A DNA stretch of 20,930 bases from JBFWNZ01 sp050250795 (GTDB lineage Bacteria; Pseudomonadota; Alphaproteobacteria; UBA8366): the NCBI GenBank assembly GCA_050250795.1, contig JBFWNZ010000022.1, forward strand, positions 1 to 20,930, read 5' to 3'. The notes below the pieces were generated by a model. It was not told where the DNA came from. It worked only from the letters and a program-made list of their open reading frames with translations, and searched no databases. Below, one piece after another: positions 14,226-20,930 of the stretch (the first letter of the stretch is position 1; every line of letters begins with the position of its first letter). The translations under genes and the position numbers were made by a program.

Positions 14226-14444
14226 CTACTCGTTGATCAACTGCACCGCCGTCACGACATAGCCGTATTCGGTGGGATACTTGGCATGGATGCGGGCGCG
14301 GGCATCGCGCTCGTCCTCGGCCATGACCTCGATCCAATGGACATCCGCCCATTCGTCGCGAAGCTGACGGTGCTTCAGCCCCTTCTGCATGAGGTCGCGG
14401 ACTTCCTTGTTGTAGATGCCGATCTCGTATTTGAACTTGCGCAT
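14226..14444 (-). CDS. Small uncharacterised soluble protein, 72 residues
   Basis: Starts MRKFKYEIGIYNKEVRDLM and is rich in charged residues with several aromatics (HWIEVMAEDERDARARIHAKYP, then EYGYVVTAVQLINE). No signal, membrane segment or known motif is seen. The order of strand-helix-helix-strand with a final YVVTAVQ strand suggests a small alpha/beta fold. A promoter with the same motif and spacing as that of the quinone oxidoreductase lies just upstream (14481-14509), and GGGA precedes the start at a modest distance, so expression is plausible. No function is assigned. Confidence 0.75.
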   Translation of the reverse strand: MRKFKYEIGIYNKEVRDLMQKGLKHRQLRDEWADVHWIEVMAEDERDARARIHAKYPTEYGYVVTAVQLINE

Positions 14445-14480
14445 CGTTGACGTCCCGCAGCGCCCCCGCCCGGTCGCGCG

Positions 14481-14509
14481 ACGTTAGCCGAGCGGCGGGA
14501 CCGGCGCAA
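14481..14509 (-). promoter_or_regulatory. Promoter of the 72-residue protein, shared motif copy 1
   Basis: On the minus strand TTGCGC (14504-14509), 17 bases, then TAACGT (14481-14486), within the wider pattern CGGCGTTTGC ... GCTAACGTCGC. The same pattern at identical spacing precedes the gene at 16443. The hexamer lies 37 bases from the ATG. Confidence 0.55.
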
Positions 14510-14518
14510 ACGCCGCCG

Positions 14519-15460
14519 TCACAGCCGCGCCAGCCGCCCGACCAGCAGGTCGTAGAAGCCTTGCGGATCGACCTCGGTCACGACATGGACATTGGCCGGC
14601 TTGCCGCCGAAACCCCACCAGTCGACCACGGTCAGCCCGGCCGTCAGCGGCGAGGCGGTCTCCACCTCGACATGACAGTCGCGGCCCTTGAACAGTTCCG
14701 GCCGCACCAGCCAGGCGATCGTGACGGGGTCGTGCAGCGGCCCGCCCGGCAGACCGTAGCGGGCGATGTCGAAGCGGTCGTTGAAGGCCAGCATGTCGGC
14801 CACCGCATGCGCGACCGGCGTGCCGACGGCGCGGATCGTCGCCAGCCGCTCGGGCGTGGTGATCAGCCGGTGCGTCACGTCCAGCCCCAGCATCGTCACG
14901 CGCGCACCGCAGGATACGACGACCTGCGCCGCATGCGGGTCGGTCAGCACGTTGAACTCGGTCAGCGGCGTGCTGTTGCCGTGATGGACCGCCGCCCCGC
15001 CCATGAACACGATCTCGCGCAGCCGCGGCACGATCCGCGGCTCCTTGATCAGGGCGACGGCGAGGTTGGTCATCGGCCCGGTGGCGACCAGCGTGATCTC
15101 GCCGTCCAGCGCCGACAGGCAGGTATCGACGATGAAGTCCACGGCATGCCGGTCCTGCAGCGGCATCACCGGCTCGGGCAGGTCGTGCCCGTCCATGCCG
15201 GTGCGGCCATGCACCATCTCTGCCGTCTCCAGCGGCCGCAGGATCGGCCGCGCGCAGCCCGCGAAGACGGGCAGGTCCGGCCGCCCCGCCAGTTCCGCCA
15301 CCTTGCGGGCATTGCGCTGGGTCCGGTCCAACGGCGCATTGCCGGCAACGCAGGTCACGCCCAGCACCCGCATTTCCACCGGCGAGGCGAGTGCCAGCAG
15401 GATGGCGACGGCGTCGTCCTGTCCGGGGTCGCAGTCGAGAATGACAGGACGCGCCGTCAT
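14519..15460 (-). CDS. Nucleoside hydrolase (inosine-uridine preferring family)
   Basis: Cleaves the N-glycosidic bond of ribonucleosides to base and ribose, a cytosolic salvage step. At 313 residues it is full length. The calcium-binding signature LDCDPGQDDA (residues 8-17, with D9, D11, D15 and D16), the ribose-binding EFN (168-170) with D174, VATGPMTNLA (125-134) and the late HDP (243-245) are all present. There is no signal peptide. The base preference cannot be set from the sequence. It begins 11 bases after the quinone oxidoreductase gene stops, so it is probably the second gene of that unit. Confidence 0.94.
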   Translation of the reverse strand: MTARPVILDCDPGQDDAVAILLALASPVEMRVLGVTCVAGNAPLDRTQRNARKVAELAGRPDLPVFAGCARPILRPLETAEMVHGRTGMDGHDLPEPVMPLQDRHAVDFIVDTCLSALDGEITLVATGPMTNLAVALIKEPRIVPRLREIVFMGGAAVHHGNSTPLTEFNVLTDPHAAQVVVSCGARVTMLGLDVTHRLITTPERLATIRAVGTPVAHAVADMLAFNDRFDIARYGLPGGPLHDPVTIAWLVRPELFKGRDCHVEVETASPLTAGLTVVDWWGFGGKPANVHVVTEVDPQGFYDLLVGRLARL

Positions 15461-15471
15461 CGCCGTTCGGC

Positions 15472-16443
15472 TTACGGGATCAGCACCGTGGAGCCGGTGG
15501 TCTTGCGGCCCTCCAGATCGCGATGCGCCTGCACCGCGTCGGTCAGCGCATAGCTCTGGTTGACCTCGATCTTGAGGCCCTTCGCCATCGCGTCGAACAG
15601 CACGCCGGTCAGTTCGGCGATGTCCTCCTTGGTCGCGGTGTGCGTCGCCATCGTGGGGCGCGTGAAGTAGAGCGAGCCCTTGGCGGAGAGGATGCCGGGC
15701 TCGAACGGCTTCACCGGGCCCGAGGTGTTGCCGAATGAGACGAACAGGCCCTGCGGCGACAGGCAGTCCAGCGAGTCCGCAAAGGTGTCGGCGCCGATGG
15801 AGTCATAGACGACCGGTACGCCCTTGCCGCCTGTGATCTCCTTCACCCGCTCCTTGAAGTTCTCGCGGGTGTAGACGACCGGATGGTCGCAGCCATGCGC
15901 CTTGGCGAGTTCCGCCTTGGCGTCGCTGCCGACCGTGCCGATGACGGTGGCGCCGATCTGCTTCAGCAGCTGGCAGGCGATCAGGCCGACGCCGCCGGCG
16001 GCCGCGTGGAACAGCACGGTCTGGCCCTTCTGGACCTTGAAGGTACGGCGGGTCAGATAGGCGGCCGTCATGCCCTTCGCCATCATCGAGGCGCCGGTCC
16101 GGTCGTCGACATGGGCGGGCAGCTTGACCAGCCGGAAGGCCGGCATCACCCGCAGATCGGCATAGGCGCCAAGCCCGCCGCCGGCATAGGCGACGCGGTC
16201 GCCCGGCTTCACGTCCGTGACCTCGGCCCCGACCGCCTCGACCACGCCCGCCGCCTCGACGCCCAGGCCGGTCGGCAGCGCGGTCGGATACAGGCCCGAG
16301 CGCGTATAGGTGTCGGCGAAATTCAGGCCGCAGGCCGTCTGGCGGATCAGCGCGTCCTTGGGGCCGGGCACCGGGTCGGGCACGCTCTCATAGCGCAGCA
16401 CCTCGGGACCGCCGGTTTCGTGGATTCGGATGACATTGGCCAT
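15472..16443 (-). CDS. NADPH:quinone reductase, zinc-free MDR family
   Basis: A medium-chain dehydrogenase/reductase of 323 residues that reduces quinones or related enones with NADPH. It has the QOR N-terminus ACGLNFADTYTRSGLYP (residues 38-53) in place of zinc ligands, VEAAGVVEAVG, the cofactor loop HAAAGGVGLIACQL (146-159), and SDAKAELAKAHGCD following the second strand. The frame is open to 16509, but the ATG at 16441-16443 is chosen because GGGAGGAG precedes it by six bases and because homology begins there. A clear promoter lies at 16481-16509. The nucleoside hydrolase follows. Confidence 0.95.
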   Translation of the reverse strand: MANVIRIHETGGPEVLRYESVPDPVPGPKDALIRQTACGLNFADTYTRSGLYPTALPTGLGVEAAGVVEAVGAEVTDVKPGDRVAYAGGGLGAYADLRVMPAFRLVKLPAHVDDRTGASMMAKGMTAAYLTRRTFKVQKGQTVLFHAAAGGVGLIACQLLKQIGATVIGTVGSDAKAELAKAHGCDHPVVYTRENFKERVKEITGGKGVPVVYDSIGADTFADSLDCLSPQGLFVSFGNTSGPVKPFEPGILSAKGSLYFTRPTMATHTATKEDIAELTGVLFDAMAKGLKIEVNQSYALTDAVQAHRDLEGRKTTGSTVLIP

Positions 16444-16480
16444 GCTGCGCTCCTCCCTGTTTTCTCTGCACGGGCGAGCG

Positions 16481-16509
16481 ACGTTAGCGAAGGGCGGTGC
16501 CGCTGGCAA
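16481..16509 (-). promoter_or_regulatory. Promoter of the quinone reductase-nucleoside hydrolase unit, shared motif copy 2
   Basis: On the minus strand TTGCCA (16504-16509), 17 bases, then TAACGT (16481-16486). It shares CGGCGTTTGC and GCTAACGTCGC at the same spacing with copy 1. The hexamer lies 38 bases from the ATG, leaving about 30 bases of leader with a strong Shine-Dalgarno. Confidence 0.6.
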
Positions 16510-16525
16510 ACGCCGGTAGAGGGCG

Positions 16526-18229
16526 TCAGTCGCGGTGCGGCAATTCCATGTGCCAGGGAAGGTACAGAACCGCCTGCGTCCCCTTGCCCCGCTCGCTGGC
16601 GATCTCCAGCCGCGCGCCGATCAGATCGGCGAACCGCAGCGACAGCGGCAGCCCCAGCCCGGTCTCCTGGCGGCGGCGCCCCTGGCCGTCGACGCGCCGG
16701 AACGGCTCGCGAAGAGCCGCGAGTTCCTCGGCCGACATGCCGAAACCGGTATCGACCACCCGGATCGCGACGCCCTCTTCCAGAACCGCCGCCGCGACGT
16801 CGATGCGCCCGCCGGCGGGCGTGAACTTGATCGCGTTGGTCGCGAGATTGACCAGGATCTGAAGCAGCAGCCGCCGGTCGCTCTCCACACGCGGCATGTC
16901 CTCTCCAAGGTCGATGGACAGCGACACGTTCGAGGCTTCCGCCCGGCCCACCGTCAGGTTCCGGAGATCGCGCGCCAGACCGTGCAGCGAGACCGGCTCC
17001 GGCTGGAGGTCCCATTTGCCGGCATCGACCTTGGCCAAATCCAGGATGGAGTTGATGACCGCCAGCAGATGGCCGCTGCTGGCGTTCACGATATGGGCGT
17101 ATTCCCGGTAACGCGGATTGCCGACCGGCCCCATCCGCTCGCTCACCATCATCTCGCTGAACCCGATGACGGCATTCAGCGGCGTGCGCAGCTCATGCGA
17201 CATATGCGCCAGAAACTCGGATTTCGAGCGGTTCGCGGCCTCGGCCGACAGTCTCGCCTCATCCGCCGCATCGCGGGCCGCCGCCAGCGCCATCGACAGG
17301 CGCCGCTGCCGCCGCAGCCACCACAGCAGAAGACCGGCCATGCATGCCACAACGAGGGTGCGGATCGCGGCCAGGGTCAGCAATGCCAAGCGGGTCTTCC
17401 GCCACTCCGCGAGCAGGCCATTGCGCTCGAACCCCACCGCGACCACGACCGAATAGCGCGCAGAGCGCGAAAAGCCGACGATCCAGCCTGCCTTGTCGAC
17501 GGCGGCCTCGGGCTCGGCGGCCGCGTCCATGGCCGGCTGGATGGCCGCGGCGAATGCGTCGCCGGACGCCTGCCCGTTCGCCACGCAAATCAGCGGCGTG
17601 CCGTCTGCCAGCAGCAGCATCGCCGCATCGGCCCCCGCCGAGCGATACAGAGATTCCAGCACCGCCGGCCGCACCCGGCCCGCGATCACCCCGGCGAAGT
17701 TCCCCCGTGCATCGTCGAGACGCATCGAAACCGGGATCGCGGGGATGTTGCGGGGGCGCGAAACAATCGGCGCGTCGATCCGCAGGTCCATGCTCCGGAT
17801 GGCCCGATGTGCCTCGAAATAATCGCGATCCGAAAGATCGACCCCCGCCGGATGGTTCCGGTCGGCACTGACCCATAATTCGCCGGCGGCATCGATCAGC
17901 CCCAATCCGTCGAACAAGGCCGAGCCGTCGCGCAATTGCCGCAGCAGGATATGCGTCGCCGCCGCATCCGATGGGGGCTGGATGCCGGGAATGTCCGGCT
18001 CCTGGTCGAACGACCGGAACGCGACGGCCGCGGCGTCCAGCCCCTGCTCGGCATGCGCGCGCAGGATGCGGCTCTGGCTCAGCGCCAGCGCGCTGGCACG
18101 ATCCAGTTCGGCGCCACGCAACGCATCCAGTTGCCACAAGGGGATCGCCCAACCGGCGCACAGGGTCAGGGCGGTGGCGATCAGGATCAGGGCCGACAGC
18201 CGGTCGACCCCGCGTTTGGTAAAGGCCAT
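16526..18229 (-). CDS. Membrane sensor histidine kinase with periplasmic Cache-like domain
   Basis: A 567-residue inner-membrane kinase. Helices at about residues 11-33 and 281-303 enclose a periplasmic region of about 245 residues with Cache features (LIDAAGELWVSADR, DLSDRDYFEAHR, PIVSRP), which usually bind small molecules. A short coiled stretch leads to the dimerisation domain with FLAHMSHELRTPLN, phospho-acceptor H345. The ATPase domain has the N box NLATNAIKFTPAGG (461-474), DTGFGM (493-498) and ETGLGLPLS (522-530). No HAMP, PAS or receiver domain is evident, and no response regulator lies in the window, so it is an orphan here. It starts 24 bases after the crotonase stop, with a hairpin at the start codon and a weak ribosome binding site. 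Confidence 0.94.
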   Translation of the reverse strand: MAFTKRGVDRLSALILIATALTLCAGWAIPLWQLDALRGAELDRASALALSQSRILRAHAEQGLDAAAVAFRSFDQEPDIPGIQPPSDAAATHILLRQLRDGSALFDGLGLIDAAGELWVSADRNHPAGVDLSDRDYFEAHRAIRSMDLRIDAPIVSRPRNIPAIPVSMRLDDARGNFAGVIAGRVRPAVLESLYRSAGADAAMLLLADGTPLICVANGQASGDAFAAAIQPAMDAAAEPEAAVDKAGWIVGFSRSARYSVVVAVGFERNGLLAEWRKTRLALLTLAAIRTLVVACMAGLLLWWLRRQRRLSMALAAARDAADEARLSAEAANRSKSEFLAHMSHELRTPLNAVIGFSEMMVSERMGPVGNPRYREYAHIVNASSGHLLAVINSILDLAKVDAGKWDLQPEPVSLHGLARDLRNLTVGRAEASNVSLSIDLGEDMPRVESDRRLLLQILVNLATNAIKFTPAGGRIDVAAAVLEEGVAIRVVDTGFGMSAEELAALREPFRRVDGQGRRRQETGLGLPLSLRFADLIGARLEIASERGKGTQAVLYLPWHMELPHRD

Positions 18230-18245
18230 CCGGCGTTGCCGCCGG
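18230..18245. promoter_or_regulatory. Small hairpin abutting the histidine kinase start codon
   Basis: CCGGCG (18230-18235), loop TTGC, CGCCGG (18240-18245). In the crotonase-kinase message it lies directly before the kinase ATG, where a Shine-Dalgarno would be expected, so it could lower or regulate kinase translation. The stem is short and GC-rich, so chance occurrence is possible. Confidence 0.3.
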
Positions 18246-18253
18246 GTCGCCCG

Positions 18254-19000
18254 CTACTTGCCCTTGAACACGGGCTTGCGCTTCTCGCGGAAGGCTGCGC
18301 GGCCTTCCAGCCGATCCTCGCTCTCGGCAACGACCAGAACCTCGCGGCGCATCCGCGCCATGAATTCCGGCCCGCTGCGCGGCGTCACCGTCTCGTAGAC
18401 CATGCGCTTCAGCATGCTGACGACCAGCGGCGCCGTGGTCAGGAAGGCCTCGGCATATTCCATCGCCCCGGCCATCGCGCCGCCCGCCGGCGTCACCTTG
18501 TTGATCATGCCCACCTCATAGGCGCGCTGCGCCGAGATGGTCTTGCCCAGCAGCATGAACTCCATCGCGATCTTGTGCGGGATGCGCGCGGCAAGACCCG
18601 CGATCACGCCGCCCGACGCGCCGACCTGCGGTTCGGGATAGCTGAAGGTGGCCGTCTCGCCCGCGACAACGATGTCGCACAGCATCGGCAGCGCATAGCC
18701 GGCGCCGATGCAATAGCCCTCGATGGCTGCGATGACCGGCTTGTCGAGGTCGGCCACGATGCCCGGCATCGACTTCCACATCTCCTTGGGCGGGTCGCGC
18801 ATGTCCGCCCCGGCGCAGAATGCCTTGCCGCCCACGCCGTACAGGATGGCCACGCGTTCGTCGCTCTTCGCAAAACGCCGCCAGGCATCGGCCAGCCCGG
18901 CGCAGACTTCCTCGCCCAGGGCGTTGCGCTTCTCCGGCCGGTTGATGCCGATCTTCGCGATACCGCCTGCGGCTTCGTATAGGACGGCCTGCTCGGCCAT
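18254..19000 (-). CDS. Enoyl-CoA hydratase/isomerase (crotonase) family protein
   Basis: A 248-residue crotonase-fold protein acting on an acyl-CoA thioester. The oxyanion-hole segments are AFCAGADM (60-67) and EGYCIGAGYALPMLCD (94-109). The glutamate equivalent to rat hydratase Glu164 is kept (E123 in SYPEPQVG). The position of Glu144 is Ala (A103 in GYALPM), so a classical hydratase mechanism with two glutamates is unlikely; isomerase, hydrolase or another crotonase chemistry is possible. The ATG at 18998-19000 is preferred over the longer frame to 19096 because GGGGGAGG precedes it by five bases. A promoter lies at 19036-19064. The histidine kinase follows on the same strand. Confidence 0.92.
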   Translation of the reverse strand: MAEQAVLYEAAGGIAKIGINRPEKRNALGEEVCAGLADAWRRFAKSDERVAILYGVGGKAFCAGADMRDPPKEMWKSMPGIVADLDKPVIAAIEGYCIGAGYALPMLCDIVVAGETATFSYPEPQVGASGGVIAGLAARIPHKIAMEFMLLGKTISAQRAYEVGMINKVTPAGGAMAGAMEYAEAFLTTAPLVVSMLKRMVYETVTPRSGPEFMARMRREVLVVAESEDRLEGRAAFREKRKPVFKGK

Positions 19001-19035
19001 GGCTTCCTCCCCCAGAAATGCATGTGTCGGCGGCA

Positions 19036-19064
19036 CTGGTAGCGCCGATCCGGCGGCATGTCCA
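19036..19064 (-). promoter_or_regulatory. Possible promoter of the crotonase-histidine kinase unit
   Basis: On the minus strand TGGACA (19059-19064), 17 bases, then TACCAG (19036-19041). The -35 matches five of six; the -10 is weak but resembles the CTA-rich -10 elements elsewhere in this window. The leader would be about 28 bases. Confidence 0.4.
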
Positions 19065-19111
19065 CGAATCGCGATGCATGGCTGGGCATGCGGCAAGTCA
19101 TGCCGCCCCGC

Positions 19112-20806
19112 TCAGGGCTCGGCCGCACCCGGCCGCGCCCGGCGGATCGCAGAGGACAGCAGGATCACCGGGCCGATGCCGACCAGCACGATGGTCAGGG
19201 CGCCGAGCGCGCATTCCTCCAGCCTTTCGTCGCCGGCATACTGATAGACGAAGGTCGCGAGCGTGCCGAAGTTGAAGGGCCGCAGGATCATCGTGATCGG
19301 CAGTTCCTTCATGCAGTCGACGAAGACCAGCAGCGCCGCCGTCAGCGCGCTGCCGCGCACCATCGGCAGATGCACGCGCCGCAGCACCGAGGCCGGGCGG
19401 TGCCCCAGGCTGCGGGCGGCGTCGTCCATATGCGGCGTCACCTTCGCCAGTCCCGCCTCCATGGTGCCGTAGGACAGCGCGAGGAAGCGCGCGACATAGC
19501 CGAAGACGAGGGCCCCGACGCCGCCGGTGATCAACAGCCCCGTGCCGAAGCCGAACCACTGCCGCATCGCCCCGTCGATGGCGTGGTCCAGCGCCGTCAG
19601 CGGCACGATCACCCCGACCGCCAGAACCGCCCCCGGCATCGCATAGCCAAGGCTGGCGACCCAGCAGGCGGATCGCAGCAGGGGGTTGCGGCGCAGCCGC
19701 GTGGCATAGGCGAGAAAGGTGGCGAGCCCGACCGCCACGGCCGCCGCCGCCGCCGACAGGCCGACGCTGTTGAGGACGAATCCGAGGAAATCGCGCTGCA
19801 GCGTCGCCTCGTAATGCACCAGCGAGAAACCGGCCAGTTCGACCGCGGGCACGAGGAAGCCCAGCAGGATGGGGATCAGGCACAGCAGGACCGCGCCGCC
19901 GGCCCGCCAGCCGATCAGCGGATAGCGCGGCAGCGGCCGGAAATGCCCGCGCGCATTGTCGAAGCGGCGGCCGCGCCGCGCCAGCCGCTCCAGCGCGATC
20001 AGCACCACCACGAAGCCCAGCAGCACGCTGGCGATCTGGGCCGCGCCCGGCAGGCTGCTCATGCCGAACCAGACGTTGAACACGCCCAGGGTCAGGGTGC
20101 GCACGGCGAAATAGTTGACCGTGCCGTAGTCGTTCAGCGCCTCCATCAGCGCCAGCGCCACGCCGACCACGATGGCCGGCCGCGCCAGCGGCAGGGCGAC
20201 GCTGCGGAATACGGCGAAGGGGCCGCGCCCCAGCGTCCGCCCGACTTCGAGCAGGGCGACCGACTGGGCCAGGAAGGCCGAGCGGGTCAGCAGGTACACA
20301 TACGGGTACAGCACCAGGGTGAGCATGGCGATGGCGCCGCCCATGCTGCGGATTTCCGGAAACCAGTAGTCGCGCGCGTTGCGCCAGCCGAACAGCGCCC
20401 GCAGCGTCTTCTGCACCGGACCCGCATATTCCAGCAGCTCTGTATAGGTGAAGGCGAGAACATAGGCCGGCACGGCCAGCGGCAGCAGCAACGCCCATTC
20501 GAACAGGGCGCGCCCCGGAAACGCATACATGGTGACGAGCCAGGCCGCGCCGACGCCCAGCAGCAGCGTTCCCAGCGCCACGCCCGCGACCAGGATGAGG
20601 GAATTGCCGACATATTCCCACAGCACGGTCTCGACCAGATGCGACCACAGTCCGTCCTGCGGCGACAGGGCCAGCAGGAACACCGCGATCAGCGGTGCGG
20701 CGACCACGGCCGCGGCAAGCAGGCTGCCCAGGGTCCAGCCGTCGAGCCAGCGCAGCGCGCGCAAGCCGAAGGGTCGGCCGGAAGATGGGGAGTGGGTAAC
20801 AGCCAT
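19112..20806 (-). CDS. ABC transporter permease, fused two-domain iron(III) type (FbpB-like)
   Basis: An inner-membrane permease of 564 residues that contains two tandem transport domains, as in FbpB/SfuB iron permeases and the related ThiP. About twelve hydrophobic segments are seen, the first near residues 28-46. Two EAA-type loops that contact the ATPase are present: EVGRTLGRGPFAVFRSVALP (about 187-206) and, in the second half, DDAARSLGHRPASVLRRVHLP. The segment DYGTVNYFAVRTLTLGVFNVWFG and the late KELPITMILRPFNFGTLAT are typical of the iron type. The ATG at 20804-20806 (MAVTHS) is chosen over the frame to 20884, which would run through a promoter-like site. The binding protein and ATPase are not in the window; substrate iron is an inference. 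Confidence 0.93.
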   Translation of the reverse strand: MAVTHSPSSGRPFGLRALRWLDGWTLGSLLAAAVVAAPLIAVFLLALSPQDGLWSHLVETVLWEYVGNSLILVAGVALGTLLLGVGAAWLVTMYAFPGRALFEWALLLPLAVPAYVLAFTYTELLEYAGPVQKTLRALFGWRNARDYWFPEIRSMGGAIAMLTLVLYPYVYLLTRSAFLAQSVALLEVGRTLGRGPFAVFRSVALPLARPAIVVGVALALMEALNDYGTVNYFAVRTLTLGVFNVWFGMSSLPGAAQIASVLLGFVVVLIALERLARRGRRFDNARGHFRPLPRYPLIGWRAGGAVLLCLIPILLGFLVPAVELAGFSLVHYEATLQRDFLGFVLNSVGLSAAAAAVAVGLATFLAYATRLRRNPLLRSACWVASLGYAMPGAVLAVGVIVPLTALDHAIDGAMRQWFGFGTGLLITGGVGALVFGYVARFLALSYGTMEAGLAKVTPHMDDAARSLGHRPASVLRRVHLPMVRGSALTAALLVFVDCMKELPITMILRPFNFGTLATFVYQYAGDERLEECALGALTIVLVGIGPVILLSSAIRRARPGAAEP

Positions 20807-20838
20807 TTTGCCTGCCAATGCCCTCGACGCGGTGGACG

Positions 20839-20868
20839 GGTCTACAACATGCCGCCGCCGGGGAACAA
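20839..20868 (-). promoter_or_regulatory. Possible promoter of the ABC permease gene
   Basis: On the minus strand TTGTTC (20863-20868), 18 bases, then TAGACC (20839-20844). Matches to consensus are moderate. No Fur-box-like A/T-rich palindrome is visible beside it. Confidence 0.3.
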
Positions 20869-20884
20869 GCGACCCGCAACGCAA

Positions 20885-20913
20885 GACAGGCGCCGCACGG
20901 GGCGGCGCCTGTC
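20885..20913. terminator. Strong GC-rich hairpin, terminator-like
   Basis: A 12-base perfect stem GACAGGCGCCGC/GCGGCGCCTGTC (20885-20896 and 20902-20913) with a 5-base loop. It lies upstream of the permease gene and so probably ends a minus-strand gene beyond the right edge. No T-run follows on either strand, so the mechanism is uncertain. Confidence 0.5.
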
Positions 20914-20930
20914 CTGCAACGACGCGGGAG

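Noticed and set aside
19098..20879. A second minus-strand frame of 593 codons over the ABC permease
   Set aside because: It lacks transmembrane segments and is Arg/Gly/Ala-rich; the overlapping frame has the permease helices and both EAA loops.

Overview
The window is GC-rich, densely packed chromosomal DNA, most likely from an alphaproteobacterium of a Rhodospirillales-like lineage. That placement rests on a MipZ division-site ATPase (a mostly alphaproteobacterial protein), the base composition and the protein families; no rRNA or other decisive marker is present. I see 18 intact or window-truncated core genes, two probable accessory genes, and one insertion-sequence-like element. I see no tRNA, rRNA or CRISPR array.

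Left block (1-6550, minus strand). A promoter near 6521-6550 appears to drive a run of genes read right to left: a molybdopterin oxidoreductase, mipZ (ATGA stop/start overlap with it), a VWA-domain protein, a membrane J-domain protein, galU and ugd (cut by the left edge). GalU makes UDP-glucose and Ugd oxidises it to UDP-glucuronate for envelope polysaccharides. MipZ positions FtsZ.

Middle block (6587-11452). A plus-strand pair encodes a small exported protein and an SDR oxidoreductase (ATGA overlap). It converges on fadH (2,4-dienoyl-CoA reductase, minus). fadH is divergent from a plus-strand pair encoding an NAD(P)H:quinone-type flavoprotein and a 2-hydroxychromene-2-carboxylate isomerase. 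The divergent spacer contains a promoter and a palindrome.

Accessory island (11454-13106). A 1653-bp segment, visibly less GC-rich, is bounded by imperfect IS481-type inverted repeats. It sits exactly at a CTAG site between two convergent genes, and CTAG is present on both sides. It keeps only the broken N-terminal part and, probably, the last codons of an IS481-family transposase. Between them lie two overlapping minus-strand genes of unknown function with their own promoter and ribosome binding site. This is the best candidate for something undescribed.

Right block (13108-20930, minus strand). LLM-class flavin oxidoreductase; a REP-like double hairpin; a 72-residue unknown protein; a nucleoside hydrolase and a quinone oxidoreductase; an orphan membrane histidine kinase downstream of a crotonase-family enzyme that lacks one canonical catalytic glutamate; and a two-domain iron-type ABC permease. 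Two genes here share an almost identical promoter.
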